A stretch of DNA of 64,000 nucleotides, taken from Microbacterium sp. VKM Ac-2923 (lineage in GTDB: Bacteria > Actinomycetota > Actinomycetes > Actinomycetales > Microbacteriaceae). The stretch covers positions 154,940-218,939 of the forward strand of contig NZ_JALGRP010000007.1 of the NCBI RefSeq assembly GCF_022815605.1, in the 5' to 3' direction. Shown in pieces: positions 1 to 8,047 of the stretch. The number at the start of each line of letters is the position of its first letter. Within the stretch, counting starts at the first letter, position 1. The position numbers were made by a program, and so were the translations under genes. Under the pieces are notes generated by a model. The model was given only the letters and a program-made list of their open reading frames with translations, had not been told where the DNA came from and did no database searches.

Positions 1-1678
1 CCCGCCAGGCGAAGATGCGCTCGGTGAGACTGGCGGCGCCGTAGCCGGAGTACATTGCCATCTCGCGAATGAGGATATGCGACAGCGTGTGGACGAGCCA
101 ATACCGGGGACCGGGCAGTCGGGTGTCGGGATTGACGGCGGCGGCGGTCTCGGAAAAGCGCCGAGCGAAGTTGCGACGGTGCGCCTCGACGTGGGCGTCC
201 CACAGCGGGGTGGACTCGATGTGTCGTTCCCACTGCTCGACGGCGTCGAGGTCGAGTTGCAAGAATATGCCTTCGCCGCGGTCTTCGGTTGCAGGTACCC
301 AGGAGGGCTTGCCGTTCCGGGTGAGTTCGACCAGGCGTGAGGCGACGTCGTTGACCCGGTCCATCTCATCGAGGCGGGTGAAGCCAAGCACCGCATTGAC
401 CTTCTTCATCCGGTTGACTCCGACAACGCGGTGAATGCGCGGGTGCAGATCCGGGCCGCGCTGCATCTCGGTGACCATCAGCCCGGTGTTGTTCTGCTGT
501 TCGGGGAACAGCGTCGGCTTCTGGAGGTAGCGCCACTCGGGGATGAGCAACTCGATCGGGTCCCAGTTGGCGCGGCGCTCCTCTCGGTCCGCCTCGGACT
601 CAGGCGGTGCGATCACGTCTGCGATGGCAGTTGCGATGTCGGCGTCGGTGAGCCCGGCGACGTCGATGTTGCGCGCCCCAGCCAGGGCGCGGATCACCGC
701 GATCTGGTCGGCGAACTGCCGGATCTGGTCGATGCCGAGTTCGACGCGGAGATGGTCGGCAAGTGCTTCCTTCTGTTCGGCGTCCGAGCGCGGCATGACG
801 ATGATGCTCTGCGTTGAGGGGAACCACAGGTTCGAGGCGCCCATCATGATGAGCGCGGGCTGCGCCTTGCAGCCGGGAAAGAACGCGCCGAGGTGGGGAT
901 GGCGTCCGCGGCACGTCTGGGGCAGTTTGAGCCGCCCCTTCACCCCTTGGGCTTCGGCCATGCCGCGTGTGGCGTTGCACGACTGGCAGATAACCGTGGA
1001 GCCGACGCTCTTGCCGACGTTGGCGTCGCGCATCTTGAGGTCGGGGTTCTCAGCATTCGGGCACTTCTGACCCCGGTGAACCCAGGGCGTGTAGGGAAAC
1101 TCGTCGAGGTGTCCGTTGGTACAGGTGAGCAGGTGCTGTGCGGGTACGGCCGGACTGCCCTCGCGGCGCCCCCGTCCGCCGCGGCCAGGGCAGGGCTTGT
1201 GGGTGAACTGGGCGAGGTCTGGCCGGAACGGATGCGTGTTCGTGTAGGTGAACCGGGTGAGCGGGCCGAGGTAGTCGCAGCCGGTGCATCGGAACCACTG
1301 CGGGAACACCCGTGCGGGCAGGCCGAGGTCCGACCCCTCGGTCGACATCGAGCCCTTCTTGGGCTGCCACGGGAACGGTCGCAGCGCGTCGACCTGGGGG
1401 CCGAGGTGCAGACGGACGACGTTGAGCAAGCGCGGTTCGAGGATTGTCGGGACGACCTCGCGGCGCTTCCAGATCGGCTCCCAGTCGTCGAGTCCGGCGG
1501 GCATGACCGAGAAGTTCGGCAAGTCCATGATCGCGCCCGGACCGTAGGTGTACAGGAGCGAAGAAGGACGCGCGGACCCGACCTTGGCCCGATTCTTCGC
1601 GAGGCCTTCGTCCGCGTCGCCGAGCGGGTCGAGAGCGTCGTTGTTGTCGGCCAACGGCGCGGTGGTGGTGTCGGTCAT
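1..1678 (-). CDS. drmB: DISARM protein DrmB (DUF1998), partial at left edge
   Basis: The frame is open from an ATG at 1678 to the window edge, so the 3' end is missing. DrmB is a core DISARM component that works with the DrmA helicase against incoming DNA. The N-terminal part has PGAIMDLP, a Cys pair (CTGC) and further Cys pairs (CTNGH, CQSC), consistent with zinc binding. The middle has the DrmB-like stretch GASNLWFPSTQS. The visible end has the DUF1998 signature HTLSHILIREMA followed by YSGYGAASLTERIF. The start codon overlaps the drmA stop by one base (TAATG), so translation is probably coupled. drmC would be expected further left. Family assignment is by motif and by operon position. Confidence 0.92.
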   Translation of the reverse strand, partial: MTDTTTAPLADNNDALDPLGDADEGLAKNRAKVGSARPSSLLYTYGPGAIMDLPNFSVMPAGLDDWEPIWKRREVVPTILEPRLLNVVRLHLGPQVDALRPFPWQPKKGSMSTEGSDLGLPARVFPQWFRCTGCDYLGPLTRFTYTNTHPFRPDLAQFTHKPCPGRGGRGRREGSPAVPAQHLLTCTNGHLDEFPYTPWVHRGQKCPNAENPDLKMRDANVGKSVGSTVICQSCNATRGMAEAQGVKGRLKLPQTCRGRHPHLGAFFPGCKAQPALIMMGASNLWFPSTQSIIVMPRSDAEQKEALADHLRVELGIDQIRQFADQIAVIRALAGARNIDVAGLTDADIATAIADVIAPPESEADREERRANWDPIELLIPEWRYLQKPTLFPEQQNNTGLMVTEMQRGPDLHPRIHRVVGVNRMKKVNAVLGFTRLDEMDRVNDVASRLVELTRNGKPSWVPATEDRGEGIFLQLDLDAVEQWERHIESTPLWDAHVEAHRRNFARRFSETAAAVNPDTRLPGPRYWLVHTLSHILIREMAMYSGYGAASLTERIFAWR

Positions 1679-4600
1679 TAGTCGTCCTCCTCGGCGGGCA
1701 GCGCCCAGTTGTCAACGCCTTCGGGAGTTCTCGCGAAGAGTCGGTCGGGCACGGGCGAGACGAGAATGTTGATCTCCGGCTGCACCTCGCGCATCGAGTT
1801 GGCGATCACAAACGGCGCCTCACGGGAACTGCCGACGTTGGCGCGGTGGTTCTCGGGGCTGACAATGAGCGGCAGGTACTTGTCGCCCTCGCCAGTGCGC
1901 TCGTAGACGAGATTCTGGTGCCGCTCGCTGGCGTACCCGGCGCGGCTTGTCCACCGGTCGACCCGGTTCGTCAGCAGGTCGCTGGCCTTCTTTGTGAGGT
2001 CATCGTCCTGGGACGCGGCGAGTATCCGCGCCTTCAACCGGTCGATGATCCTGACGACTGCGGGATGCTGCGAGGCGATCTTGCCCGCCTCACGCTCGGG
2101 CGACAGACCGTCGGCTACGGTCGCCTGGGCGACGCGCGCGGCGCTAACCAGTACCCCGTCGATGCCTCGCTCCAGTGAAGTCGGCGAGAACGGCGTGACG
2201 GAGAGCGCCTCGACCTGCTTGTAGAAGGTGTCGTGGTAGTGCCGGAACTGCTCGAAGTGGGCCAGGTCGCGTGGCCGTGCCCAGTTCCCGAGCGACACGA
2301 CCAGCCCCGGGCGTGCCGCGTCGCGGCCGACTCGCGACGACGCCTGGATGTACTCGGCGGTGTTCTTTGGCTGGCCGATCACAAGCATGAGTCCGAGGCG
2401 CTGCACGTCCACGCCCACCTGCAGCATCGATGTGGCAAGGACGACGTCGAAGGGCGCGTCCCCGTCGCGCTTGGGCGCCGCCTTGTCCTCTCGGCGCAAC
2501 GCAATCCGCGCCTGGAACGCCGCGGTCGTGTCATAGCCCTGGTCGAACTCGAGCCCGAGCTTGTCGAGGGTCTTGCCGATGTCGGCACCCGAGATCCGTG
2601 ACGTCAGCTCCGCCACGTTGAGGTTTCCGAACGCGGTGCCATACCGCCGCGGGAAGCCCGAGTCGCGACGGGGGTTGCCGACCCGCGTGCTGACGTCATC
2701 ATCGACGTAGCGGCGCATGCCGGCCAACTCCCGGGTGGCGTTGAAGTACCCGACGAGAGTCATGTACGGGTCTGCCTCGACGCCGGTGCGGTCGAGCAGC
2801 AACTGGCTTGCGAGCAGCAGCACCTCGGCGAGGCGAATCTCGGCGCTCGACAGGCGAACACCAGGAGCGTTCACGCCGATGTAGCGACGACCAGGGTTCT
2901 GCGCGGAGACTTCGACTTCGCGCGAGAAGAAGGTGTCGGCGACGTCGAGCACCTGCGGCGGGAAGATCTCGACCTTGCGGCCGTAGAGCTGTCGTACCTG
3001 CTCGACCGCGTTGCGTACGGTGGCAGTCGAGGCGACGATCAGCGGCTTGACCGGCTTGCCCTCGGGCGTCTTCCACGAGCACAGCGTCTCGACGGCGACC
3101 TCAAACAGACCAACGGCCGTGCCGAGCGCCCCGGTGATGAGGTGCAGCTCGTCCTGGATGATCAGGTCCGGCGGGCGCAGTCGGCCGACGGGCATGATTG
3201 TCGCGGCGGGATGGCCGTTGTTCGCCGGGTGTGACTGCACGGTGCAGCCGGTGTAGTCGGGGTGTACGTAGCCGTGTCGCCCGCAGCGTCTGCTGACGAA
3301 CCCGAACAGCGAGGCGGCCTCGCCCTCGCGCGCGAGCCGGGCGAACTTGTCGACGGTCGCAATGACGAATGCCGGCGCGAGTCGGTAGATCTCCTCGTCG
3401 ACGGTGAGCACCGGAAGTCCCTCAGGAACGCCGCCTCCCTTGGAGAATGGGCACCGGCCCAGCTCGTCACCGCAGTGCACGAACACCCGACGACTGGTGG
3501 CGTCACCCTTCACGTTCGCTGGGGAAATCTCGGTTCCGCACCACGGGCAGCGCTGAATCTGAAGGACCGTCAGGCGGTGCGAGGCACCGTCGTTGACCTT
3601 CTTGAGTTGCTCGTCCGCTTCCTCGAACCGCTTCGGACTGACATCGGTACCGACCCAGAGGCCGATGCGGAACGGTTCGGTACCCCAGGCCTCTTCGTCC
3701 TCGCGGCGGGCGAGTTCGGCGGCGCAGACGAGTGCGGTCGCACGCTGGAACTGCTGCGCCGTCAGCAGGCGCAGCGTGTAGCGCATCAGCACCGACACGC
3801 CGTCGCTGCCGTTCAGAGCGCCGTCCGTCGACTGCACGACCGCCTGCCGACGGCGGATCGCGAACGTATAGGCGGCCAGGCCCAAGTAAGCCTCGGTCTT
3901 ACCACCACCAGTCGGGAAGAAGAGCAGTTCCACGCGGGCCTGGTGCTCCGCGCTGCGCAACGCGGCCGTCGGTTCGGTCAACGACCCGAGCTGCATGAGA
4001 ATGAACGCGAGCTGGAACGGACGCCACGCCGCGACCGGTTTTCCGTCACCCTCGGCCGATTCAAGGTCCTGCCGCGCCTGCGCGATCGGCACCGCCGAGT
4101 CGGACTTCCGCGCTTCAGCGACCTGCGAAGCGAGGCGCTGATCGCGCATAACCCGATTCATGAACTGGAAACACTGAAGCCCAGTTACGTCGGAGGCGAC
4201 AAACTCCAGCCCGTCAACGAGACGCTGGTGCGCCTGCCGCGCCTCCCACAGCACCACGTTGGCGATCTCCTGCAAGTGCTCGGGAAGCTGCGCCGCCACC
4301 CCTTCCTGCCGGTCGAGCCACGCCCCATAGCCGGAGACCAAGGGGGCAAGCCCGCCGCGCAGCTCGTCAGCACCGGCAGCAGCTAACTCCTTCATCGACA
4401 GCGTTGCACCCTCGACCTCGCCAGCCCTGGTCTGCGGAGTCTCGGCCTTCGGCAACCATGTCGTCGACACCGACGTCGCGCGCCGCGAACCCTTGCGCAC
4501 GACCCAGTCGGCCGAGCAGGTGCGGCCGATTGCGAACTCGAGCCGGTCCTTGTACTGGAGGTCGAGCCGCCACACCTCGTCGTCGTGCTCGGGCCAGACC

Positions 4601-5391
4601 TGTTCCAGCGCGTCTCGCACCGGAAGGAAAGCATCGGTGCCACCGGCGTCGATGAGGAGCTTCGTTTGGAACATCCACATGTTCGACGGGATAGGGAGTG
4701 GCGTCTCGCGGTCGTTGCACAGCGCGATCTCCACGAGCACCCGACCATAGTCGGCGTCGTCGTAGCGATCGATCCGCAGGCAGATGGCATCGCGCAACGC
4801 AACCGTCTCGGTGCGACCGGGAATGAGCGCCGCGAGAGTGATGGTCCGGGTTTCCTCGATCGGCGTGCGCTGGTACTTCCGAATGGGACGTCCGGCCTTC
4901 GACACCTCCTTGGTCTCGACCGTCTCGTAGGTGCCCCACGACGCCGTGATGTCGAACGACTTGAGATCGCTGGGCACCTGAAATCGCAGCCCCATCGATG
5001 CCGGGATCATCAACCCCTGCTTGGGTGCTCGATCCTCGACATCGTCCTCTTGGGCATCCGCCTCGTTCTCGTCGGACGCAACCGTCGGGACTCCGCGCCC
5101 TTCGGTCACACCGTCCTCGTCGAGACGCACCTCGGCCAGGTCGTCGGCGTCGTCCTGGTCCATCCCCGATCCATCGGTGGTCGTGAGCTTGACCGGCGCG
5201 ATCAGCCCGACGAGGTACATCTGCTTCGGGCTGAATGGCAGCAACTCCTCCTCGCCGTGGATCGGTCCGAGCAACTCGCGTTCCAGGATGTCCACGAGGT
5301 TCTCTCGTACGCCGAAGGAGGTGCCATCGGTCGGGAATTTGAGCACGTAGCCCGTGTCTGCTGGGGTGGGCGCGTCCGTGCTCTCTGCCAT
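1678..5391 (-). CDS. drmA: DISARM helicase DrmA
   Basis: Large superfamily 2 helicase, 1237 residues from the ATG at 5391; a GTG two codons upstream (5397) is an alternative start. DrmA is the signature helicase of DISARM anti-phage systems. Visible motifs are Walker A FFPTGGGKT near residue 490, the DEAD-box variant DELH near 745, STAT near 785, and motif VI ASSRVGRD near 1020 after the ATSMLQVGVDVQRLG segment. A Cys cluster (CPWCG, then CGDELGRCPF) lies between the helicase lobes. The gene is followed by drmB with a one-base overlap. It is preceded, 60 bp away, by a serine recombinase rather than directly by the methylase gene, which is unusual for this operon. Confidence 0.95.
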   Translation of the reverse strand: MAESTDAPTPADTGYVLKFPTDGTSFGVRENLVDILERELLGPIHGEEELLPFSPKQMYLVGLIAPVKLTTTDGSGMDQDDADDLAEVRLDEDGVTEGRGVPTVASDENEADAQEDDVEDRAPKQGLMIPASMGLRFQVPSDLKSFDITASWGTYETVETKEVSKAGRPIRKYQRTPIEETRTITLAALIPGRTETVALRDAICLRIDRYDDADYGRVLVEIALCNDRETPLPIPSNMWMFQTKLLIDAGGTDAFLPVRDALEQVWPEHDDEVWRLDLQYKDRLEFAIGRTCSADWVVRKGSRRATSVSTTWLPKAETPQTRAGEVEGATLSMKELAAAGADELRGGLAPLVSGYGAWLDRQEGVAAQLPEHLQEIANVVLWEARQAHQRLVDGLEFVASDVTGLQCFQFMNRVMRDQRLASQVAEARKSDSAVPIAQARQDLESAEGDGKPVAAWRPFQLAFILMQLGSLTEPTAALRSAEHQARVELLFFPTGGGKTEAYLGLAAYTFAIRRRQAVVQSTDGALNGSDGVSVLMRYTLRLLTAQQFQRATALVCAAELARREDEEAWGTEPFRIGLWVGTDVSPKRFEEADEQLKKVNDGASHRLTVLQIQRCPWCGTEISPANVKGDATSRRVFVHCGDELGRCPFSKGGGVPEGLPVLTVDEEIYRLAPAFVIATVDKFARLAREGEAASLFGFVSRRCGRHGYVHPDYTGCTVQSHPANNGHPAATIMPVGRLRPPDLIIQDELHLITGALGTAVGLFEVAVETLCSWKTPEGKPVKPLIVASTATVRNAVEQVRQLYGRKVEIFPPQVLDVADTFFSREVEVSAQNPGRRYIGVNAPGVRLSSAEIRLAEVLLLASQLLLDRTGVEADPYMTLVGYFNATRELAGMRRYVDDDVSTRVGNPRRDSGFPRRYGTAFGNLNVAELTSRISGADIGKTLDKLGLEFDQGYDTTAAFQARIALRREDKAAPKRDGDAPFDVVLATSMLQVGVDVQRLGLMLVIGQPKNTAEYIQASSRVGRDAARPGLVVSLGNWARPRDLAHFEQFRHYHDTFYKQVEALSVTPFSPTSLERGIDGVLVSAARVAQATVADGLSPEREAGKIASQHPAVVRIIDRLKARILAASQDDDLTKKASDLLTNRVDRWTSRAGYASERHQNLVYERTGEGDKYLPLIVSPENHRANVGSSREAPFVIANSMREVQPEINILVSPVPDRLFARTPEGVDNWALPAEEDD

Positions 5392-5451
5392 GGGCACCAG
5401 TCTGCCGCAGACCGCCGACGCTGATCTGTCTTGGCCGCGCCGACGTGGCCG

Positions 5452-6717
5452 CTACGACGACCACGTCAACTGAACTCGGTCTTCGTCGAAGTAGCGGCCG
5501 ACGACTCCGCGTCGAATGACCAGCTTGTCCAGCTGTGAGACGAGCACCGCGCGTCGCGCCAAGTCGTCATAACCGGCGCGCGTCCATGCCTCGTTGACCG
5601 CGAGGTCGCCGATGAGTTCGTTCGCGCGCTCGATCAGGAGCCGGTCGATCAGGTAGGCGTCGAGCGCAGTGCGTCCGATCGTCTGGCGGCACTTCGGGCA
5701 GTAGAGCACGGGTCGCTTTTGGTTCGTGCCGCGGCAGAGGTATACCGCGCACTCATCGCATCGAGCCACGCGCGACAGGAGCGCGCTCGTGGACTGGCGC
5801 TCGGCCTTCTTGCGGGCTTGAGGCACAGCCCGGGCATCGAGCAGCCGTTGCAGGGTCGCGAACTCCTCGGTGGTGATAATGGCGAGCGCCTGGCTGACGG
5901 CTGGATGTCCTCGTTCATCGCGAAGCACGGCAAACGGGTCGACCCGCTTGGCGCTCTTGGCGCGGCCCGGGTTGTGCGGGGTCATCCCGGCCAGCACGGG
6001 ATTCCGGAGCAGGCCGTCCACGGTCTGCCTGTTCCACCTCGTCCCGCCCGACGTCCGCTCGGCGCGGCGCGCGGGAAGCGGGGCTCCGCTGTCAGTGAGC
6101 CAGGTAGTGATCGCGTTCACTGCGCAGCCACTCAGCGCCTTGGCAACCGCCTCGGAGAGCCACCCGATGCGCTCGTCGTCCTTCGCCAGCACGCGGCCGG
6201 GACCGTCGGGGTTTGGGACGGACTGGTACCCATACGGGATGCCACCGCCCGGCCACCGGCCGTCCTTAAGGATCTGTGCGCGAGCAGCTCGTACCCTGGC
6301 GCGGATGGCTTCGGCCTCCATCTCGCCGAAGACGGCGAGCATGACCGCGAACGCGCGTCCCTGGGGGCTGGTCATGTCGATCGGGTCGTCGACGGCGACC
6401 AGGCCCGCGCCGCGCTTCTGTAGGGTCTCGTCGGCGTGAAGGAAGTCGAGCACCCGTCGGGCGAGCCGGTCGACTTTCCATATGACGACGGCGTCAAAGT
6501 CACGATTCGCAAGCAATGCCTTCCACCCGAGCCGTTCCTCCGGGCGGTTCGCCGTCGCCGAGACGCCGTCATCAACATACTCACCAACGACTTCCCAACC
6601 GCGGGCCTCCGCGTAACGTCGACACGACTGTAGTTGCCGTGAGATCGAGACGGACTCTTCCTTCGTGACACTAAGCCGGGCGTAAAGGACACATCGATGC
6701 ACTTGCTTCAGATTCAT
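5452..6717 (-). CDS. Serine recombinase within the DISARM operon
   Basis: 421-residue serine recombinase. The resolvase catalytic domain has the nucleophile in YARLS (Ser16), then SRQLQ and the KVDRLARR helix (residues 81-88). It is followed by a Recombinase domain (PGGGIPYGY near 157-164) and a zinc ribbon with CDEC and CPKC (Cys320, 323, 340, 343). This is the large-serine-recombinase layout but shorter than typical phage integrases of 450-600 residues. No phage or conjugation gene is near. It sits between drmMI and drmA on their strand, and its start is 30 bp from a 178-bp inverted repeat bracketing two alternative drmMI 3' ends. I infer that it inverts that segment; the crossover site is not known. 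Confidence 0.9.
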   Translation of the reverse strand: MNLKQVHRCVLYARLSVTKEESVSISRQLQSCRRYAEARGWEVVGEYVDDGVSATANRPEERLGWKALLANRDFDAVVIWKVDRLARRVLDFLHADETLQKRGAGLVAVDDPIDMTSPQGRAFAVMLAVFGEMEAEAIRARVRAARAQILKDGRWPGGGIPYGYQSVPNPDGPGRVLAKDDERIGWLSEAVAKALSGCAVNAITTWLTDSGAPLPARRAERTSGGTRWNRQTVDGLLRNPVLAGMTPHNPGRAKSAKRVDPFAVLRDERGHPAVSQALAIITTEEFATLQRLLDARAVPQARKKAERQSTSALLSRVARCDECAVYLCRGTNQKRPVLYCPKCRQTIGRTALDAYLIDRLLIERANELIGDLAVNEAWTRAGYDDLARRAVLVSQLDKLVIRRGVVGRYFDEDRVQLTWSS

Positions 6718-6747
6718 CTCGCTAGTCCATCGGGCTTCCTCGACGGT

Positions 6748-6925
6748 GTGCGACCTCGCTCTTGCAGACGAACGGCACGCTGGGTCTGATTGCGACGAAC
6801 ACGGTCGCGCAGGGGGACTCGCGCGAGGTGGGGCTGGACGCGATGGTTGCCAACGGATTCACGATCACTCGGGCGATCCAGAGTCGGTCGTGGCCGGCGG
6901 CGAGCGCGAACCTCGAGTACGCAGC
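6748..6925 (+). repeat. Left arm of 178-bp inverted repeat (drmMI switch)
   Basis: Matches the reverse complement of 9138-9315 at 177 of 178 positions; the single mismatch is at 6905. Homology begins abruptly 30 bp outside the recombinase start codon and ends at 6925, after which the two copies diverge. Both arms encode the same DrmMI stretch (LQTNGTLGLIATN onward) in the same reading frame, so recombination here would give in-frame hybrids. Confidence 0.95.
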
Positions 6926-8039
6926 GATATGGGGTACTTATGCGCGCGTAAGTGAAGCCGTGCCCCGAGATGCCGATGACATGCCTGTCGCCCGCATCAG
7001 TACGCTCCTTGAGGCAGAGGGCCGCACGACCGGCAATCCCGTTCGTCTGCCGGAGAACTCGGGGATTGCCTTCATCGGGTGCTACGCGCTCGGCATGGGG
7101 TTTGTGGTCGAACCGGAGGAGGCGCAAGAGTGGATTGCCGCCGATGCCCGCAACGCTGAGGTGCTGTTCCCGTACCTCAACGGTGAAGACCTGAATCAAC
7201 GCCCGGATGCGACCGCCTCTCGTTGGGTCATCGACTTCAACGACTGGTCCGAGGATCGGGCGCGCTCCTTCGAATCGCCGTACGAACGTCTGGTCGAGCG
7301 TGTCAAGGGTGAGCGTCAGCGCAAGAAGCCGGATGGCGAGTACGCGCTCCGCAAGCCGCTCCCCGAGCGCTGGTGGCAATACGCAGAGAAGCGTCCTGCG
7401 CTGCGCAAGGCGATTGCGGAGTTGTCTGAAGTGTTGGTCATCGCGCGTGTCAGCAAGACGGTCATGCCGCTCCGTGTCCCAACCGGTCAGGTGTTCCACG
7501 AGAAGGTAGTCGTTTTCGCCACCGACTCATATCCGACGCAGACGATTCTCTCTTCGAGTCTTCATCAATTGTGGGCGATCAAGTACGGCACCACACTTCG
7601 AAGCGATGCAACCTACACGCCCGACCTTGTTTTTGGATCTCTTCCTAGACCTGAGTCGACGGTCCGGCTAACAGAAGTGGGAGTGGCCCTGGACCTTGAG
7701 CGCCGCGAGATCATGAACCGCCGTGGAGTTGGCGCGACGAAGCTCTACGGCATGGTCAATGACGACACTCTTCGCGGCGATCGCGATATTGCGCGCATGC
7801 GCGAGCTTCAGGTCGCGATCGATGAGGCCGTCGTGTTCGCATACGGCTGGACCGACCTCGATCTCGACCATGGGTTCAACGAGTACCGGCAAGCTACTCG
7901 ATGGACCGTCTGTCCTCGAGCACGCGTGGAACTGCTCGACCGGCTTCTTGAGGAGAACCGCCGTCGTGCCCTCAACCAGCAGGTACCCGGGGAAGTAGCA
8001 GACCGCGGCCCGGGGAACGAGATCACGCTGATTGACTGA
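6762..8039 (+). CDS. Silent alternative 3' cassette of drmMI (headless methylase)
   Basis: Open frame encoding only the part of an adenine methylase after the catalytic NPPF motif: the target-recognition and C-terminal region of DrmMI, about 425 residues, ending with a normal stop. Homology to drmMI starts at 6748 with no native start codon; the first possible start is a TTG at 6762, and no ribosome binding site was seen. It lies on the opposite strand to drmMI, tail to tail, with 8 bp between the stop codons. It matches drmMI nearly perfectly over 6748-6925, exactly over 7122-7195 and 7416-7439, and diverges elsewhere. The frame is intact over 371 divergent codons, which argues against simple decay. 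I read it as a stored specificity module expressed only after inversion. Confidence 0.85.
   Translation: MQTNGTLGLIATNTVAQGDSREVGLDAMVANGFTITRAIQSRSWPAASANLEYAAIWGTYARVSEAVPRDADDMPVARISTLLEAEGRTTGNPVRLPENSGIAFIGCYALGMGFVVEPEEAQEWIAADARNAEVLFPYLNGEDLNQRPDATASRWVIDFNDWSEDRARSFESPYERLVERVKGERQRKKPDGEYALRKPLPERWWQYAEKRPALRKAIAELSEVLVIARVSKTVMPLRVPTGQVFHEKVVVFATDSYPTQTILSSSLHQLWAIKYGTTLRSDATYTPDLVFGSLPRPESTVRLTEVGVALDLERREIMNRRGVGATKLYGMVNDDTLRGDRDIARMRELQVAIDEAVVFAYGWTDLDLDHGFNEYRQATRWTVCPRARVELLDRLLEENRRRALNQQVPGEVADRGPGNEITLID
7122..7195 (+). repeat. 74-bp exact internal match to drmMI
   Basis: Identical to the reverse complement of 8868-8941. It encodes a shared block of the methylase C-terminal region (AQEWIAADARNAEVLF and following). 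A second short exact match, 24 bp, is 7416-7439 against 8645-8668. The sequence between these blocks is clearly different in the two copies, giving a mosaic of conserved and variable segments. Confidence 0.9.
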
Positions 8040-8047
8040 CGAACGGG

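Noticed and set aside
3262..4386. 374-codon plus-strand frame opposite drmA
   Set aside because: Contained within the helicase gene, with no family features.
5452..6717. Serine recombinase as a prophage or integrative-element integrase
   Set aside because: No phage, relaxase or excisionase genes and no attachment-site pair were seen; flanks on both sides are DISARM genes.
6762..8039. Headless drmMI copy as a decaying pseudogene only
   Set aside because: Over 370 divergent codons remain free of stops or shifts and the frame continues exactly from the repeat, which fits a preserved exchangeable module better than decay.
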